Source: CAYFJO01 sp964343305 (GTDB lineage: Bacteria > Planctomycetota > Planctomycetia > Pirellulales > Pirellulaceae). From it: DNA of 12,602 bases. This document shows, in pieces, positions 1 through 6,716 of this stretch; within the stretch, counting starts at the first letter, position 1, and every line of letters begins with the position of its first letter. The position numbers and the translations under genes are program-made. The stretch lies in assembly GCA_964343305.1 (NCBI GenBank), contig CAYFJO010000320.1:1-12602 (forward strand), given 5' to 3'. Under the pieces are notes generated by a model that saw only the letters and a program-made list of their open reading frames with translations, did no database searches and had not been told where the DNA came from.

Positions 1-515
1 TCCCGGTCGGAGACCCTGACGACTGGGACGCTCAGACGGTCCTGCCGTCAACGCCGGTGATCCTCGACCGCGAAATCCGTCTTTACTACGGCGGCGGGAC
101 CGAGCGGAAACCGCCATTGGATGGCCGCCCGAAATGGGTCGCGCTACCGGGTCTGGCAACCCTGCGCCGCGACGGTTTCACTTCCATCGGACTCGTCAGT
201 GACAAGCAGTCGGGATCGCTGGTGACGATTCCGTTCCGGCTCCCACAGCCGCGCGCTCGCCTGCACGTGAACGTGGATTGTCCCGGCAAATCGAGACTTC
301 GGGCGGAATTGCTCGACGCGAAAACGGGCGAACCTCTATTGGGTTATTCGTTGGCCGAGTGCAAAGTGATCACCGGCGATCAATTCGACGCAACCATCAC
401 GTGGACGGTAAACGCGACTCTGCCGCGTACGACGAACCTCGTGCGCTTGCACCTGGAATTACAAACCCAAGAGAACTCGCCCAAACTTTACGCGTTTTGG
501 TTTCAACCACGCTGA
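1..515 (+). CDS. Secreted glycosidase-like beta-propeller protein, C-terminal part (5' truncated)
   Basis: The reading frame (codons starting at base 3) is open from the window edge to TGA at 513–515, so only the last ~170 residues are present. The GTG at 57 is internal and not a start. The piece contains DREIRLYYGG, typical of the last propeller blade in GH32/GH43/GH130-like proteins, then GLATLRRDGF and a beta-rich C-terminal domain (LRAELLDAKTGEPLLGYSL, near the end LYAFWFQ). The same end-domain pattern occurs in the next gene (LREDGL, IRVEIQDPAGKPLVRYEL, FSFRFR), so the two are tandem paralogues separated by only 21 bp and probably co-transcribed. Inference: an exported protein acting on carbohydrate. 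The catalytic region lies outside the window, so the substrate cannot be stated. Confidence 0.8.
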   Translation, partial: PVGDPDDWDAQTVLPSTPVILDREIRLYYGGGTERKPPLDGRPKWVALPGLATLRRDGFTSIGLVSDKQSGSLVTIPFRLPQPRARLHVNVDCPGKSRLRAELLDAKTGEPLLGYSLAECKVITGDQFDATITWTVNATLPRTTNLVRLHLELQTQENSPKLYAFWFQPR

Positions 516-536
516 CCAGCACGAACCGGGAATGCC

Positions 537-2018
537 ATGATGACGAAACTACGAAAAGCGAGTGCAGGCTGTGTTCTGTTGCTGTTCGCCGCGTTGCCGA
601 TCAGAGCGGACGACGGCAAGAGCACGGTATCCATCGGCGATCAACTCCAGCTTTTTTTGGATGACTGGCTGATCGATTCGATGACCGGGTTGCAGTTGAA
701 GCTGCACACGCCACGGCGTGCGGAAGTGGTGCTGCGCAAAGACAAGCCGTGGGAAGACTCGACGATGTTCGATCCGGTCGTCATCAAAGACGGATCGCGT
801 TATCGCATGTGGTACCGCACCAATTTCAATTCGCCGCCCTTCTACACCGGCTATGCCGAAAGCAACAACGGTGTGCAGTGGACGAAACCGTCGCTGGGCT
901 TGGTTGAGTTTGGCGGCGAGAAGACCAACAATCTGGTCTGGTCGAGCGGACCTGACAAATCGTCGCCGTACGTTCTGTGTGTGTTCAAGGACAACAACTC
1001 CAAGACGCAGGCGAGCGAGCGGTACAAGGCGATCGGCGTTCGCCGGCGGCGCGGCAGCGACCCGCCGACCGACGATCTCTTCGGATTGGTCTCGGCCGAC
1101 GGCCTGCGTTGGCGGCTGTCGCAGAAGGAGCCGATCATCCGCGGGCCGCGCGGTGACTCGATGTTTGATTCGCACAACGTCGCGTTCTGGGATGCGGCGC
1201 GCCGCCAGTACGTCATCTATGCCCGCGGCTGGCCCGATGGCTGGCCGGGTGGGACTCGTGGAATCCGGCGCGCGGTGTCGTCCGACTTTCGCCGCTGGTC
1301 ATCGCTGGAGACATTGGAACTGTGGGCGGATTCGGATCGAGACCATCTCTACAAGAATGCGGCCACGCCGTACTACCGGCGGCCCGACATTCTGCTGATG
1401 TTCCCCAAACGTTTTCTGGAGAAGCGGAAGTCGCCAGATCCCAACTGGAAACATCGCGGCCTGTCGGACATTGTGTTCATGTCAAGCCGCGACGGCGTCC
1501 ACTGGGACCGGCGGTTTCGTGAGGCCTTCCTGCGGCCCGGCCGCGACCGGCTCAACTGGCACGAACGGGCGATCGAGGTAGGTCCCGGTCTGGTGCCGAC
1601 CGGCGACGGCGAGATGTCTCTGTATTTCATGGAGCATTACCGCACCGACTCGGTACGCATCCGCCGCGGCGTGCTGCGCGAGGATGGACTGGTTTCCGTC
1701 CATGCCAAATACAAGGGCGGCGAGCTGGTCACACGGCCGCTGGTCTTTGCCGGCGATCAACTTGTCATTAACTACTCCACTTCAGCCGCCGGCAGCATCC
1801 GTGTCGAGATCCAAGACCCGGCCGGCAAGCCGCTTGTGCGTTACGAGTTGGAAAGGTGCGATGAGATTTACGGCGACGAGCTGAATCGTGTCGTGCAGTG
1901 GGATGGCAAATCGGATCTACAAAAGCTGGCGGGTGAGCCGATACGTCTGCGCATCGCGTTGCGTGACGCCGATCTTTTCTCGTTTCGTTTTCGGCGAGCC
2001 GACGGGCATTCCCGATGA
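537..2018 (+). CDS. Secreted glycosidase-like (GH32/43-type propeller) protein
   Basis: 493 residues. ATG at 537 (a second ATG follows at 540), with GGGAA just upstream as a weak ribosome site. Residues 1–24 form a Sec signal peptide: positive start (KLRK), hydrophobic core CVLLLFAAL, probable cleavage after IRA. The mature start LQLFLDDWLID is the usual opening of a planctomycete family annotated as GH32/43-like. Three Asp-box-like S/N-x-D/N-G-x-x-W turns fall at about residues 109–115 (NNGVQW), 186–192 (SADGLRW) and 316–323 (SSRDGVHW), supporting a beta-propeller. The region after about residue 380 is a beta-sandwich-like domain shared with the upstream gene. Known of such folds: retaining or inverting glycosidases, sialidase-like enzymes, sometimes phosphorylases. 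The catalytic acids cannot be assigned by eye. The gene converges on the DUF6807 gene 63 bp downstream. Confidence 0.82.
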   Translation: MMTKLRKASAGCVLLLFAALPIRADDGKSTVSIGDQLQLFLDDWLIDSMTGLQLKLHTPRRAEVVLRKDKPWEDSTMFDPVVIKDGSRYRMWYRTNFNSPPFYTGYAESNNGVQWTKPSLGLVEFGGEKTNNLVWSSGPDKSSPYVLCVFKDNNSKTQASERYKAIGVRRRRGSDPPTDDLFGLVSADGLRWRLSQKEPIIRGPRGDSMFDSHNVAFWDAARRQYVIYARGWPDGWPGGTRGIRRAVSSDFRRWSSLETLELWADSDRDHLYKNAATPYYRRPDILLMFPKRFLEKRKSPDPNWKHRGLSDIVFMSSRDGVHWDRRFREAFLRPGRDRLNWHERAIEVGPGLVPTGDGEMSLYFMEHYRTDSVRIRRGVLREDGLVSVHAKYKGGELVTRPLVFAGDQLVINYSTSAAGSIRVEIQDPAGKPLVRYELERCDEIYGDELNRVVQWDGKSDLQKLAGEPIRLRIALRDADLFSFRFRRADGHSR

Positions 2019-2032
2019 CACCAACGCCAGCC

Positions 2033-2044
2033 TTCAACGTTGAA
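2033..2044. repeat. 12-bp perfect palindrome between convergent genes
   Basis: TTCAACGTTGAA lies in the 63-bp gap between two convergent stop codons. It has no loop and no T-run, so it does not look like a normal intrinsic terminator. It could be a protein-binding site or chance. Confidence 0.3.
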
Positions 2045-2081
2045 CCTGCGGCCTTCGCCAACGTGCCTGACGAGCTATCGC

Positions 2082-3137
2082 TCACGGATAAGTTCGCGCC
2101 GCAAACTGCCGATGCAGTTCGTCTGCTGACGCGGGGGTCAACTCGCCATCGTGCGCGACATAGCGGGCAGCGAAGTGGAAAGGTTGATCATGGGTCACTC
2201 TGACGTCGTGTCCCAAAGTCGCAGAGCAAATCATCAGTCCCCAGCCTCGGCAGTAGAATTCGTTGCGCACGTTGCCCGGATGACCGAACAAGGCGACGCC
2301 AACGACATGGGTGCCGATCTTGCCAGAACAGTCGATCCATGTCGGCGCTTTGCGCTCGCCTCGTTCGTCCCAAAAGTTGCCGTCCGGATTGACGCGGCCT
2401 TCAGAGTCTCGCATGACGCCGCCTTCGTCCGGATCGATCAAATCATGGACCCGCACACCCACGAACGAATGCCGGTCCGCTTTCAGAGTAAATGGTCGCT
2501 CGGCGGGAGCAAGCTGTGAAAACTGGTCGATGATGGTGAGCGCCCCCTTTTGAAAGACGTCATACCTCCTTTGTTCAATAACCAGCGGCTGCCCACCTTC
2601 GCTTCTCTCATGGCGCGACCGCCACTGGAGCGTCAGTTTCAGAGTGATCCGGTCCGTAACGTCCCATCCAACACCCGTGATCTTTTGGATACCGGACGGT
2701 CCCATGCGGAACAGATTGTGTCCCTTGTGGAACTTGTCTTCGCGTTGATCATCGGGATACGGAAGCTGGCGATAGAAATCCACGTCGCGATCAGTTCCAT
2801 CCAGACGCACCTTGCCGTGCCCCGTCATGATCGATTGATGGTGGATGAAACAGTACTGGTGTGAGTCCGTTACGGGGATGCCTTGAGGAGTACAAACGGG
2901 ATAAAGTTCTGGCTTGAGTCGGAAGTGTGTCGGATAATCGGTGGCAAAGATCAGCGAAGCGATGCATCGATCGCTGTTCGTCAGTTTCAGCCGCCGAGTT
3001 TGGCCACCGAAAGCCTCTTGGTCCTCCACTTTGTAATGATCGTCGCGTGCTGCCGCGGCCGACGACAAATTCATCGTGGCAGCAGAGACGCCGCCTGCGC
3101 CCGCGTACAAGAACGCTCTACGAGAAATATTGGACAT
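2082..3137 (-). CDS. DUF6807 (PmoA-like) family exported protein
   Basis: 351 residues, ATG at 3137–3135, TGA at 2084–2082. A twin-arginine-type leader (SRRAFLYAGAGG, then an Ala-rich stretch to about residue 30) suggests Tat export. Blocks typical of the DUF6807/PmoA-like family are visible: DSHQYCFIHHQSIMTGHG at 91–108, DRHSFVGVRV at 221–230, GRVNPDGNFWDERGERKAPTW at about 247–267, and GVALFGHPGNVRN at 280–292. Database entries call this family 'methane oxygenase PmoA', a misleading name: it is not particulate methane monooxygenase and its biochemical role is unproven. It frequently sits beside sugar-degradation genes. The gene follows DUF1501 by 73 bp on the same strand, so it may be the third gene of that operon. 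The ribosome site is weak (GGAAGAA about 7 bases before the ATG). Confidence 0.85.
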   Translation of the reverse strand: MSNISRRAFLYAGAGGVSAATMNLSSAAAARDDHYKVEDQEAFGGQTRRLKLTNSDRCIASLIFATDYPTHFRLKPELYPVCTPQGIPVTDSHQYCFIHHQSIMTGHGKVRLDGTDRDVDFYRQLPYPDDQREDKFHKGHNLFRMGPSGIQKITGVGWDVTDRITLKLTLQWRSRHERSEGGQPLVIEQRRYDVFQKGALTIIDQFSQLAPAERPFTLKADRHSFVGVRVHDLIDPDEGGVMRDSEGRVNPDGNFWDERGERKAPTWIDCSGKIGTHVVGVALFGHPGNVRNEFYCRGWGLMICSATLGHDVRVTHDQPFHFAARYVAHDGELTPASADELHRQFAARTYP

Positions 3138-3210
3138 GGGCCATTCTTCCGTTTACACGACCGACGAACCTGCGAGACTTTGAACGCTCACGGACACCGA
3201 AACCGCGCTA

Positions 3211-4491
3211 TTACACTGTTCGCAAGAAGTCCAGCGGCCCCGAAGCGGCGGTATACTGTGGAAACATTCCCAGCTTCATCCCATCGAAGCCGAACAAATC
3301 CAGTAGTGTCTCCGCAAAGACGAGACGGAAGTCGGTATGAACCGGCAGGTCGCGCTGCTGATACAGCTTATCTTTCTCCACGCCTGTCCATTTCCCGTAG
3401 ACCTTCCCGCCTTGAACCGGGCCGCCGACGGCAAGCATGAAACCGCCATGACCGTGGTCAGTGCCCCGATTTCCGTTTTCTTTCACGGTGCGGCCGAATT
3501 CACTCATGACCAGAATCAGCACGTTCTTCATCTTTGCCGGTTTGACATTGGCCACGAAGGCACCGATGCTGTCGCTGACGTCAGCCAATTTCTGGCCGAG
3601 CTGGCCATCGAGCGGCCCCTCGTTGATGTGATGGTCCCAGCCACCGTAATCCAGCGCAGCGACCTCCAGGCCTCGATCGGCATTGACTACCTTAGCGATG
3701 TCGCGGAGCTGTCGTCCGAAACGGCTGTTAGGGTACGGGACCTTGGTCTCCGACGACTGGTTGAGGACCTGGTTCAGCTCCTGTAACTGCTTGATGGTGC
3801 GCGAGCCGAACGACCGGATCGTACGTTGGGTGTCCAATCCCAATCCCTTGGTACTTGTTGGACGAGACATTTTTTGCTCGGGGTAGAGATTGGAGTACAA
3901 CGCCATGGCCAGTTCGGCCTTTTGGTCCGGGCGAGCCAGCACTGGATAGTCGCCTCGCATCGAGCGAGGTAAGAGGGACTGCAACGAGAAAGCACGCAAG
4001 TTCGCTTCTCCAGAAGTTTGAGTTTCCTCCAGATACTGGTTGAGCCAGCCTTTGCTCACGTTGCGCATGCCGGGAGCGGCCCGCTCCATGAAGTCTTGGG
4101 CATCGAAGTGGCTGCGAGTGGGGTGCGGCGAACCGACACACACCAACGCAGCGCATCGCTTTTCTTCGTACAACTTGTGCAGCGCCTTCATCCTCGGATT
4201 GAAGCCAAAAATGCTATCCAACGGAAGCAGACGATCTGGGCTCTTTGTATTTGGACCGGGGATGGTCAGGTTCGGACGCACTTTGGACAACTGTTGGTCG
4301 GCGTGGGGAACAATCGTGCCTAACGGATCTGCACCGCCGCGCAGATACACTACGATCAGCGTCGGTTTCTGACGGGAGCGGGCGCTTTGCTGTGCCCCAA
4401 AAACTTCCGGTGATACCACGGTCGCTGCGCCCGCCGCACCAAGAACGCCGGCCCCGCTCTGCTTGAGCAACTCTCTGCGTGTCGTGACCAT
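3211..4491 (-). CDS. DUF1501 family Tat-exported protein
   Basis: 426 residues from the ATG at 4491–4489. This start was chosen because a strong AAGGAGG lies at 4506–4500, 8 bases upstream. An in-frame TTG at 4509 would place that ribosome site inside the gene. The N-terminus TTRRELLKQSG plus an Ala/Gly/Val-rich stretch to about residue 33 is a twin-arginine leader. Family blocks in order: LRGGADPLGTIVPHAD (50–65), SPHPTRSHFDAQDFME (121–136), GGWDHH (283–288), SEFGRTVKENGNRGTDHGHG (330–349). The His/Asp/Glu-rich blocks resemble the alkaline-phosphatase/sulfatase superfamily, to which DUF1501 is distantly related; metal binding is inference. Planctomycetes carry many DUF1501 genes, usually paired with DUF1800 or with DUF1549/DUF1553 genes, as here. 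The exact function is unknown. Confidence 0.93.
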   Translation of the reverse strand: MVTTRRELLKQSGAGVLGAAGAATVVSPEVFGAQQSARSRQKPTLIVVYLRGGADPLGTIVPHADQQLSKVRPNLTIPGPNTKSPDRLLPLDSIFGFNPRMKALHKLYEEKRCAALVCVGSPHPTRSHFDAQDFMERAAPGMRNVSKGWLNQYLEETQTSGEANLRAFSLQSLLPRSMRGDYPVLARPDQKAELAMALYSNLYPEQKMSRPTSTKGLGLDTQRTIRSFGSRTIKQLQELNQVLNQSSETKVPYPNSRFGRQLRDIAKVVNADRGLEVAALDYGGWDHHINEGPLDGQLGQKLADVSDSIGAFVANVKPAKMKNVLILVMSEFGRTVKENGNRGTDHGHGGFMLAVGGPVQGGKVYGKWTGVEKDKLYQQRDLPVHTDFRLVFAETLLDLFGFDGMKLGMFPQYTAASGPLDFLRTV

Positions 4492-4499
4492 TATGGTAA

Positions 4500-4506
4500 C
4501 CTCCTT
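4500..4506 (-). promoter_or_regulatory. Ribosome binding site for the DUF1501 gene
   Basis: AAGGAGG read on the minus strand, 8 bases before the ATG at 4491. It decides the start codon against the in-frame TTG at 4509, and lies in the 46-bp gap after the DUF1800 stop. Confidence 0.85.
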
Positions 4507-4537
4507 CAAAATGCCTTTTTAACGAAACTGATCCGAT

Positions 4538-6022
4538 TCATTGCTGCTGAAAGCCGGGAGACCCTAAAGCCGCAGCCACCATCACACGAATATCTGTGGC
4601 GCGAGCGACCAGTCTTTCGGTGGAAACGTCGTTGTTACCGGGCATGACCATGCGGATGACCATCCCTGCCTGAGATCTTGACGAGGGACGAAGGAGTACT
4701 TTTTCGGCGAACTCCTTTCCAATCTTCACACCCTTGACTTTTTGTCGAACGAGATCCAGGGCGAAATTCCAGCGATAGATCATGACACCCGGGTCAAGCC
4801 AAGCCTCGGCTTGGTCGTAGTAGCCAGTTGGCTCCAGGCATTCGTAGATCGGTTGGCCCATCAGCTTTAACGATTGGATCAAGCGGTCGGTGGTTTGGAT
4901 CTGAGCATCCGTAGTCCTCAGCGTGCTGACAAGAAACTCAAAGGGCGTCTTGAACTTGGCCCGGTAGTTTCTGCCATCCATGAATTCCGGGCTGAAGATG
5001 ATGGCGCGGTAGACTTCCCGTAAATCCCCGCCGGTCTTCTGAAAGACCGCTGATACGCGATCCACTAAATTCACAGGCGGCTGGTCGTGGACCAGATAGC
5101 GGCACAGCTTCGCGGAGATAAAACGGGCGGTGTTCTGATGGCGGGCCAAGTGTCGAATGGCCTTTTCACCGTCCGCCTCGCCGCCGGTACCGGCCAGGTT
5201 TAGGCCGACGACGGTGGCCGGTTCGCTGTCATGGACGGCAGCGTTGAAAAAGTGGCGGTACTCTCTTTGAGCGCCACGTCCACGCCAGCCGCAGGTCCAG
5301 CCCGTCAGCACGCGCGCCAACTCGATGACGTCAGCTTGCGTGTAGCCGTTGTCCACGCCGAGAGTGTGCAATTCCATCAGCTCTCGAGCATAGTTCTCGT
5401 TGAGGTTGCCTTTCTTTGAAACATAATTGTCGAGATAGAAGAGCATGGCCGGATGTTCTGCCGTGGCCAAAAGCAGGTCCTCGAACTTGCCAAAAGCGTG
5501 TTGGCGCAGGACGTTCTCCTCATAAGACGTAGCCAGGAAAGGCACTTTGTTGACGTCCACACTGAAGTGATTTCGCCAGAACTCGACAATCACTTCGTTG
5601 AACTGTCTTTTGCTGTAAACTGCGCGCAGCAGCACGGAATCGGCTAGCTCTTTCTTGATCCTGCGTTTCTCACGCTGTCTCTCCTGACCTTTCAGTTGTT
5701 GAAAGGCCTGTAACTTGGTGACGGTCATCTTCAGCGAGGGGCATTTCTTTCCCAGAAGCTCTTGCACCTCCTTGTCGTCAATGGATGTCGGATTTAGTTG
5801 TCCCTCGACCCACTCTTTCCAGCCCATTCGTGCCACGTACGGAACTTCGTTGGTGGTGGGCCCGAAAGCCAGCCGGTTCAACACGTGGCTCCCCACTTCG
5901 AAGCTTCTGAGCTGGCGTGTGCTTTGAGCCTCTGCCGACGCAGCCGTGAAGGAGACGGTCAACAGTGCAACAGCCACCACAAGCAACCGCGCCGAAGTTT
6001 TGCGAATTGCGAAACCAAACAT
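4538..6022 (-). CDS. DUF1800 family exported protein
   Basis: 494 residues from ATG 6022–6020, which has GGAGGA at 6036–6031, 8 bases upstream. The frame stays open upstream to 6196, but that stretch lacks family similarity and would bury the ribosome site and signal peptide. Residues 1–33 form a Sec signal (RKTSARLLVVAVALLTVSF, cleavage near AEA-QS). DUF1800 hallmarks: HVLNRLAFGP (47–56), VEFWRNHFSVDVNK (146–159), NENYARELMELHTLGVDNGY (208–227) followed by ADVIELARVLTGWT, PTGYYDQAEAWLDPG (398–412) and the closing LGSPGFQ. DUF1800 is a large helical secreted family of unknown biochemistry, almost always beside DUF1501; the gap here is 46 bp. It is the probable first gene of the operon with DUF1501 and DUF6807. 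Confidence 0.93.
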   Translation of the reverse strand: MFGFAIRKTSARLLVVAVALLTVSFTAASAEAQSTRQLRSFEVGSHVLNRLAFGPTTNEVPYVARMGWKEWVEGQLNPTSIDDKEVQELLGKKCPSLKMTVTKLQAFQQLKGQERQREKRRIKKELADSVLLRAVYSKRQFNEVIVEFWRNHFSVDVNKVPFLATSYEENVLRQHAFGKFEDLLLATAEHPAMLFYLDNYVSKKGNLNENYARELMELHTLGVDNGYTQADVIELARVLTGWTCGWRGRGAQREYRHFFNAAVHDSEPATVVGLNLAGTGGEADGEKAIRHLARHQNTARFISAKLCRYLVHDQPPVNLVDRVSAVFQKTGGDLREVYRAIIFSPEFMDGRNYRAKFKTPFEFLVSTLRTTDAQIQTTDRLIQSLKLMGQPIYECLEPTGYYDQAEAWLDPGVMIYRWNFALDLVRQKVKGVKIGKEFAEKVLLRPSSRSQAGMVIRMVMPGNNDVSTERLVARATDIRVMVAAALGSPGFQQQ

Positions 6023-6030
6023 CGATTCGA

Positions 6031-6036
6031 TCCTCC
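6031..6036 (-). promoter_or_regulatory. Ribosome binding site for the DUF1800 gene
   Basis: GGAGGA on the minus strand, 8 bases before the ATG at 6022. It supports this start over the longer open frame reaching 6196. Confidence 0.85.
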
Positions 6037-6165
6037 AACAGTTATCTGTCGTCTTCCAAAACCAACACTGCACCAACCGCACGCCCACAATTGGCGCTGT
6101 CAACCTATGAAACAGCAGTTGTCCCCCGCAGCTCGAGCGGGCACACAATAATCCGGAAACTAGGG
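6037..6165 (-). other. Upstream region of the DUF1800 operon
   Basis: About 130 bases between the ribosome site and the end of a broken gene; the operon's promoter should lie here. A TTGACA occurs on the minus strand at 6103–6098, but the hexamer 17 bases further (GCGGTT) is not a −10 box, so no promoter is called. Confidence 0.3.
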
Positions 6166-6440
6166 TTAGTTTATAGAATAGGTTCCTCGTTTGCAATCAG
6201 ATCCGCGATAGGTGTAGATTGTTTTCTTCAGCGCAGGAACGTATTCAACAACTCCCTCAAATCTGCTGGCCGATCCAGGTCCTTCGACGAACTTTCCCTG
6301 CCACTTTGCATCGTTCACGCTCCAGAACAACGGATGCTTGGGGGCGGAAATAATTGGCCCGACATTGCCATAGTCTTTTTCTTTCACCGCCTTATAGCTC
6401 TGATCGAGCCACGGCCAGTTGGTAATGTCCGCATACGTCG
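6166..6440 (-). pseudogene. Kelch-like protein fragment (gene remnant)
   Basis: On the minus strand a frame runs from the edge of the big palindrome (about 6440) to TAA at 6168–6166, about 90 codons. Its translation looks like real protein: DITNWPWLDQSYKAVKEK, then PLFWSVNDAKWQGKFVEGPG, then ASRFEGVVEYVPALKKTIYT ending YRG. The pattern 'aromatic-W … W … GPG-x-x-R … V-Y-x-P … I-Y-x-Y-x-G' resembles one kelch/galactose-oxidase-type propeller blade. There is no signal peptide, no ribosome site and no plausible start; a GTG at 6387 falls mid-domain. The frame is stopped on its 5' side by a TAA within the palindrome, and the last 10 or so residues no longer resemble a blade. I read it as a broken gene truncated at both ends. 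The kelch assignment is inferred from pattern only. Confidence 0.5.
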
Positions 6441-6506
6441 TTTAACGCCGAGCCGGCAGGCGACGGCTATTCATGTGCCGTCGCCTGCCGGCTCGGCGTT
6501 AAACGA
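6438..6506. repeat. Large palindrome: 30-bp perfect arms, 9-bp loop
   Basis: Left arm 6438–6467 begins TCGTTTAACGCCGAGCCGG; right arm 6477–6506 is its exact reverse complement and ends GGCTCGGCGTTAAACGA. The loop at 6468–6476 is TATTCATGT. The flanks continue the symmetry imperfectly (ACGT at 6435–6438 and again at 6509–6512). It is GC-rich and would form a very stable cruciform or RNA hairpin. It has no T-run on either strand and encodes no protein. From memory, similar GAGCCGGCAGGCGAC-type palindromes recur between genes in planctomycete genomes, which would make it a REP/MITE-like dispersed element; only one copy is seen here. It directly abuts the kelch-like fragment and brings in-frame TAA triplets (GTTTAAC/GTTAAAC). 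Confidence 0.85.
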
Positions 6507-6515
6507 GGACGTTTT

Positions 6516-6563
6516 CTACTGGCCGCGGCATAGCGTTCCGTTCTTCAGCAGCAAGTCGTACAT
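6516..6563 (-). pseudogene. Possible amidohydrolase N-terminal remnant (15 codons)
   Basis: On the minus strand ATG at 6563–6561 opens MYDLLLKNGTLCRGQ and then TAG at 6518–6516. YDLLLKNGT is the classic opening beta-strand of amidohydrolase/dihydroorotase-like proteins (often YDLLIKNGTVID). The match covers only about 10 residues and may be chance. It is placed right beside the palindrome and the kelch-like fragment, in a stretch that looks like gene debris. Confidence 0.25.
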
Positions 6564-6578
6564 GACAGCCAGACTGTC
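6564..6578. repeat. Small hairpin GACAG-N5-CTGTC
   Basis: Five-base arms (6564–6568 and 6574–6578) around CCAGA, ending GTCC. It is one of two adjacent small inverted repeats in the gene-free stretch upstream of the hydrolase gene. A related GGACA…TGTCC motif occurs at 10053–10068. Confidence 0.35.
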
Positions 6579-6593
6579 CGTTTCCCGTCGTAG

Positions 6594-6612
6594 CTTGACT
6601 CAGACAGTCAAG
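6594..6612. repeat. Hairpin CTTGACT-N5-AGTCAAG
   Basis: Perfect 7-base arms (6594–6600 and 6606–6612) around CAGAC, about 105 bases upstream of the hydrolase gene start. It could be an operator or part of an intergenic repeat; there is no T-run, so it is not an obvious terminator. Confidence 0.45.
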
Positions 6613-6716
6613 TTACGTTTTGAAACTGCATTCGAGTCATTTGTAGTACGGACCACGACAGTTTAATATGACTCTGAAATGCGAAACCAACAGTCGTTCT
6701 TCAATCCAAAGTCTTG
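6613..6716 (+). other. Leader region of the tandem-hydrolase gene
   Basis: Roughly 100 AT-richer bases before the ATG at 6717. No −35/−10 pair of convincing quality and no good Shine-Dalgarno is visible. Together with 6166–6612 this makes a stretch of about 550 bases without an intact gene. Confidence 0.3.

Noticed and set aside
549..1175. 208-codon open frame on the minus strand
   Set aside because: Antisense shadow of the glycosidase-like gene. It is Arg-rich, low in hydrophobic pattern and has no ribosome site.
718..1398. 226-codon open frame in another + frame
   Set aside because: Overlaps the glycosidase-like gene completely; its Arg/Thr/Ser-rich translation is typical of a frame-shifted GC-rich gene.
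4492..4509. TTG start giving a 6-residue longer DUF1501 protein
   Set aside because: The AAGGAGG ribosome site would fall inside the coding part, and the ATG at 4491 gives a standard twin-arginine leader.
6075..6103. TTGACA-based promoter for the DUF1800 operon (minus strand)
   Set aside because: The hexamer at −10 spacing is GCGGTT, with no resemblance to TATAAT; planctomycete promoters also often deviate from this consensus.
6023..6196. 58-codon N-terminal extension of the DUF1800 gene
   Set aside because: The extension has no family similarity and would hide the signal peptide and the GGAGGA site before the ATG at 6022.
5965..6666. 233-codon open frame on the + strand across the intergenic region
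   Set aside because: It runs antisense to the DUF1800 start, through the palindrome, with no protein-like pattern and no ribosome site.
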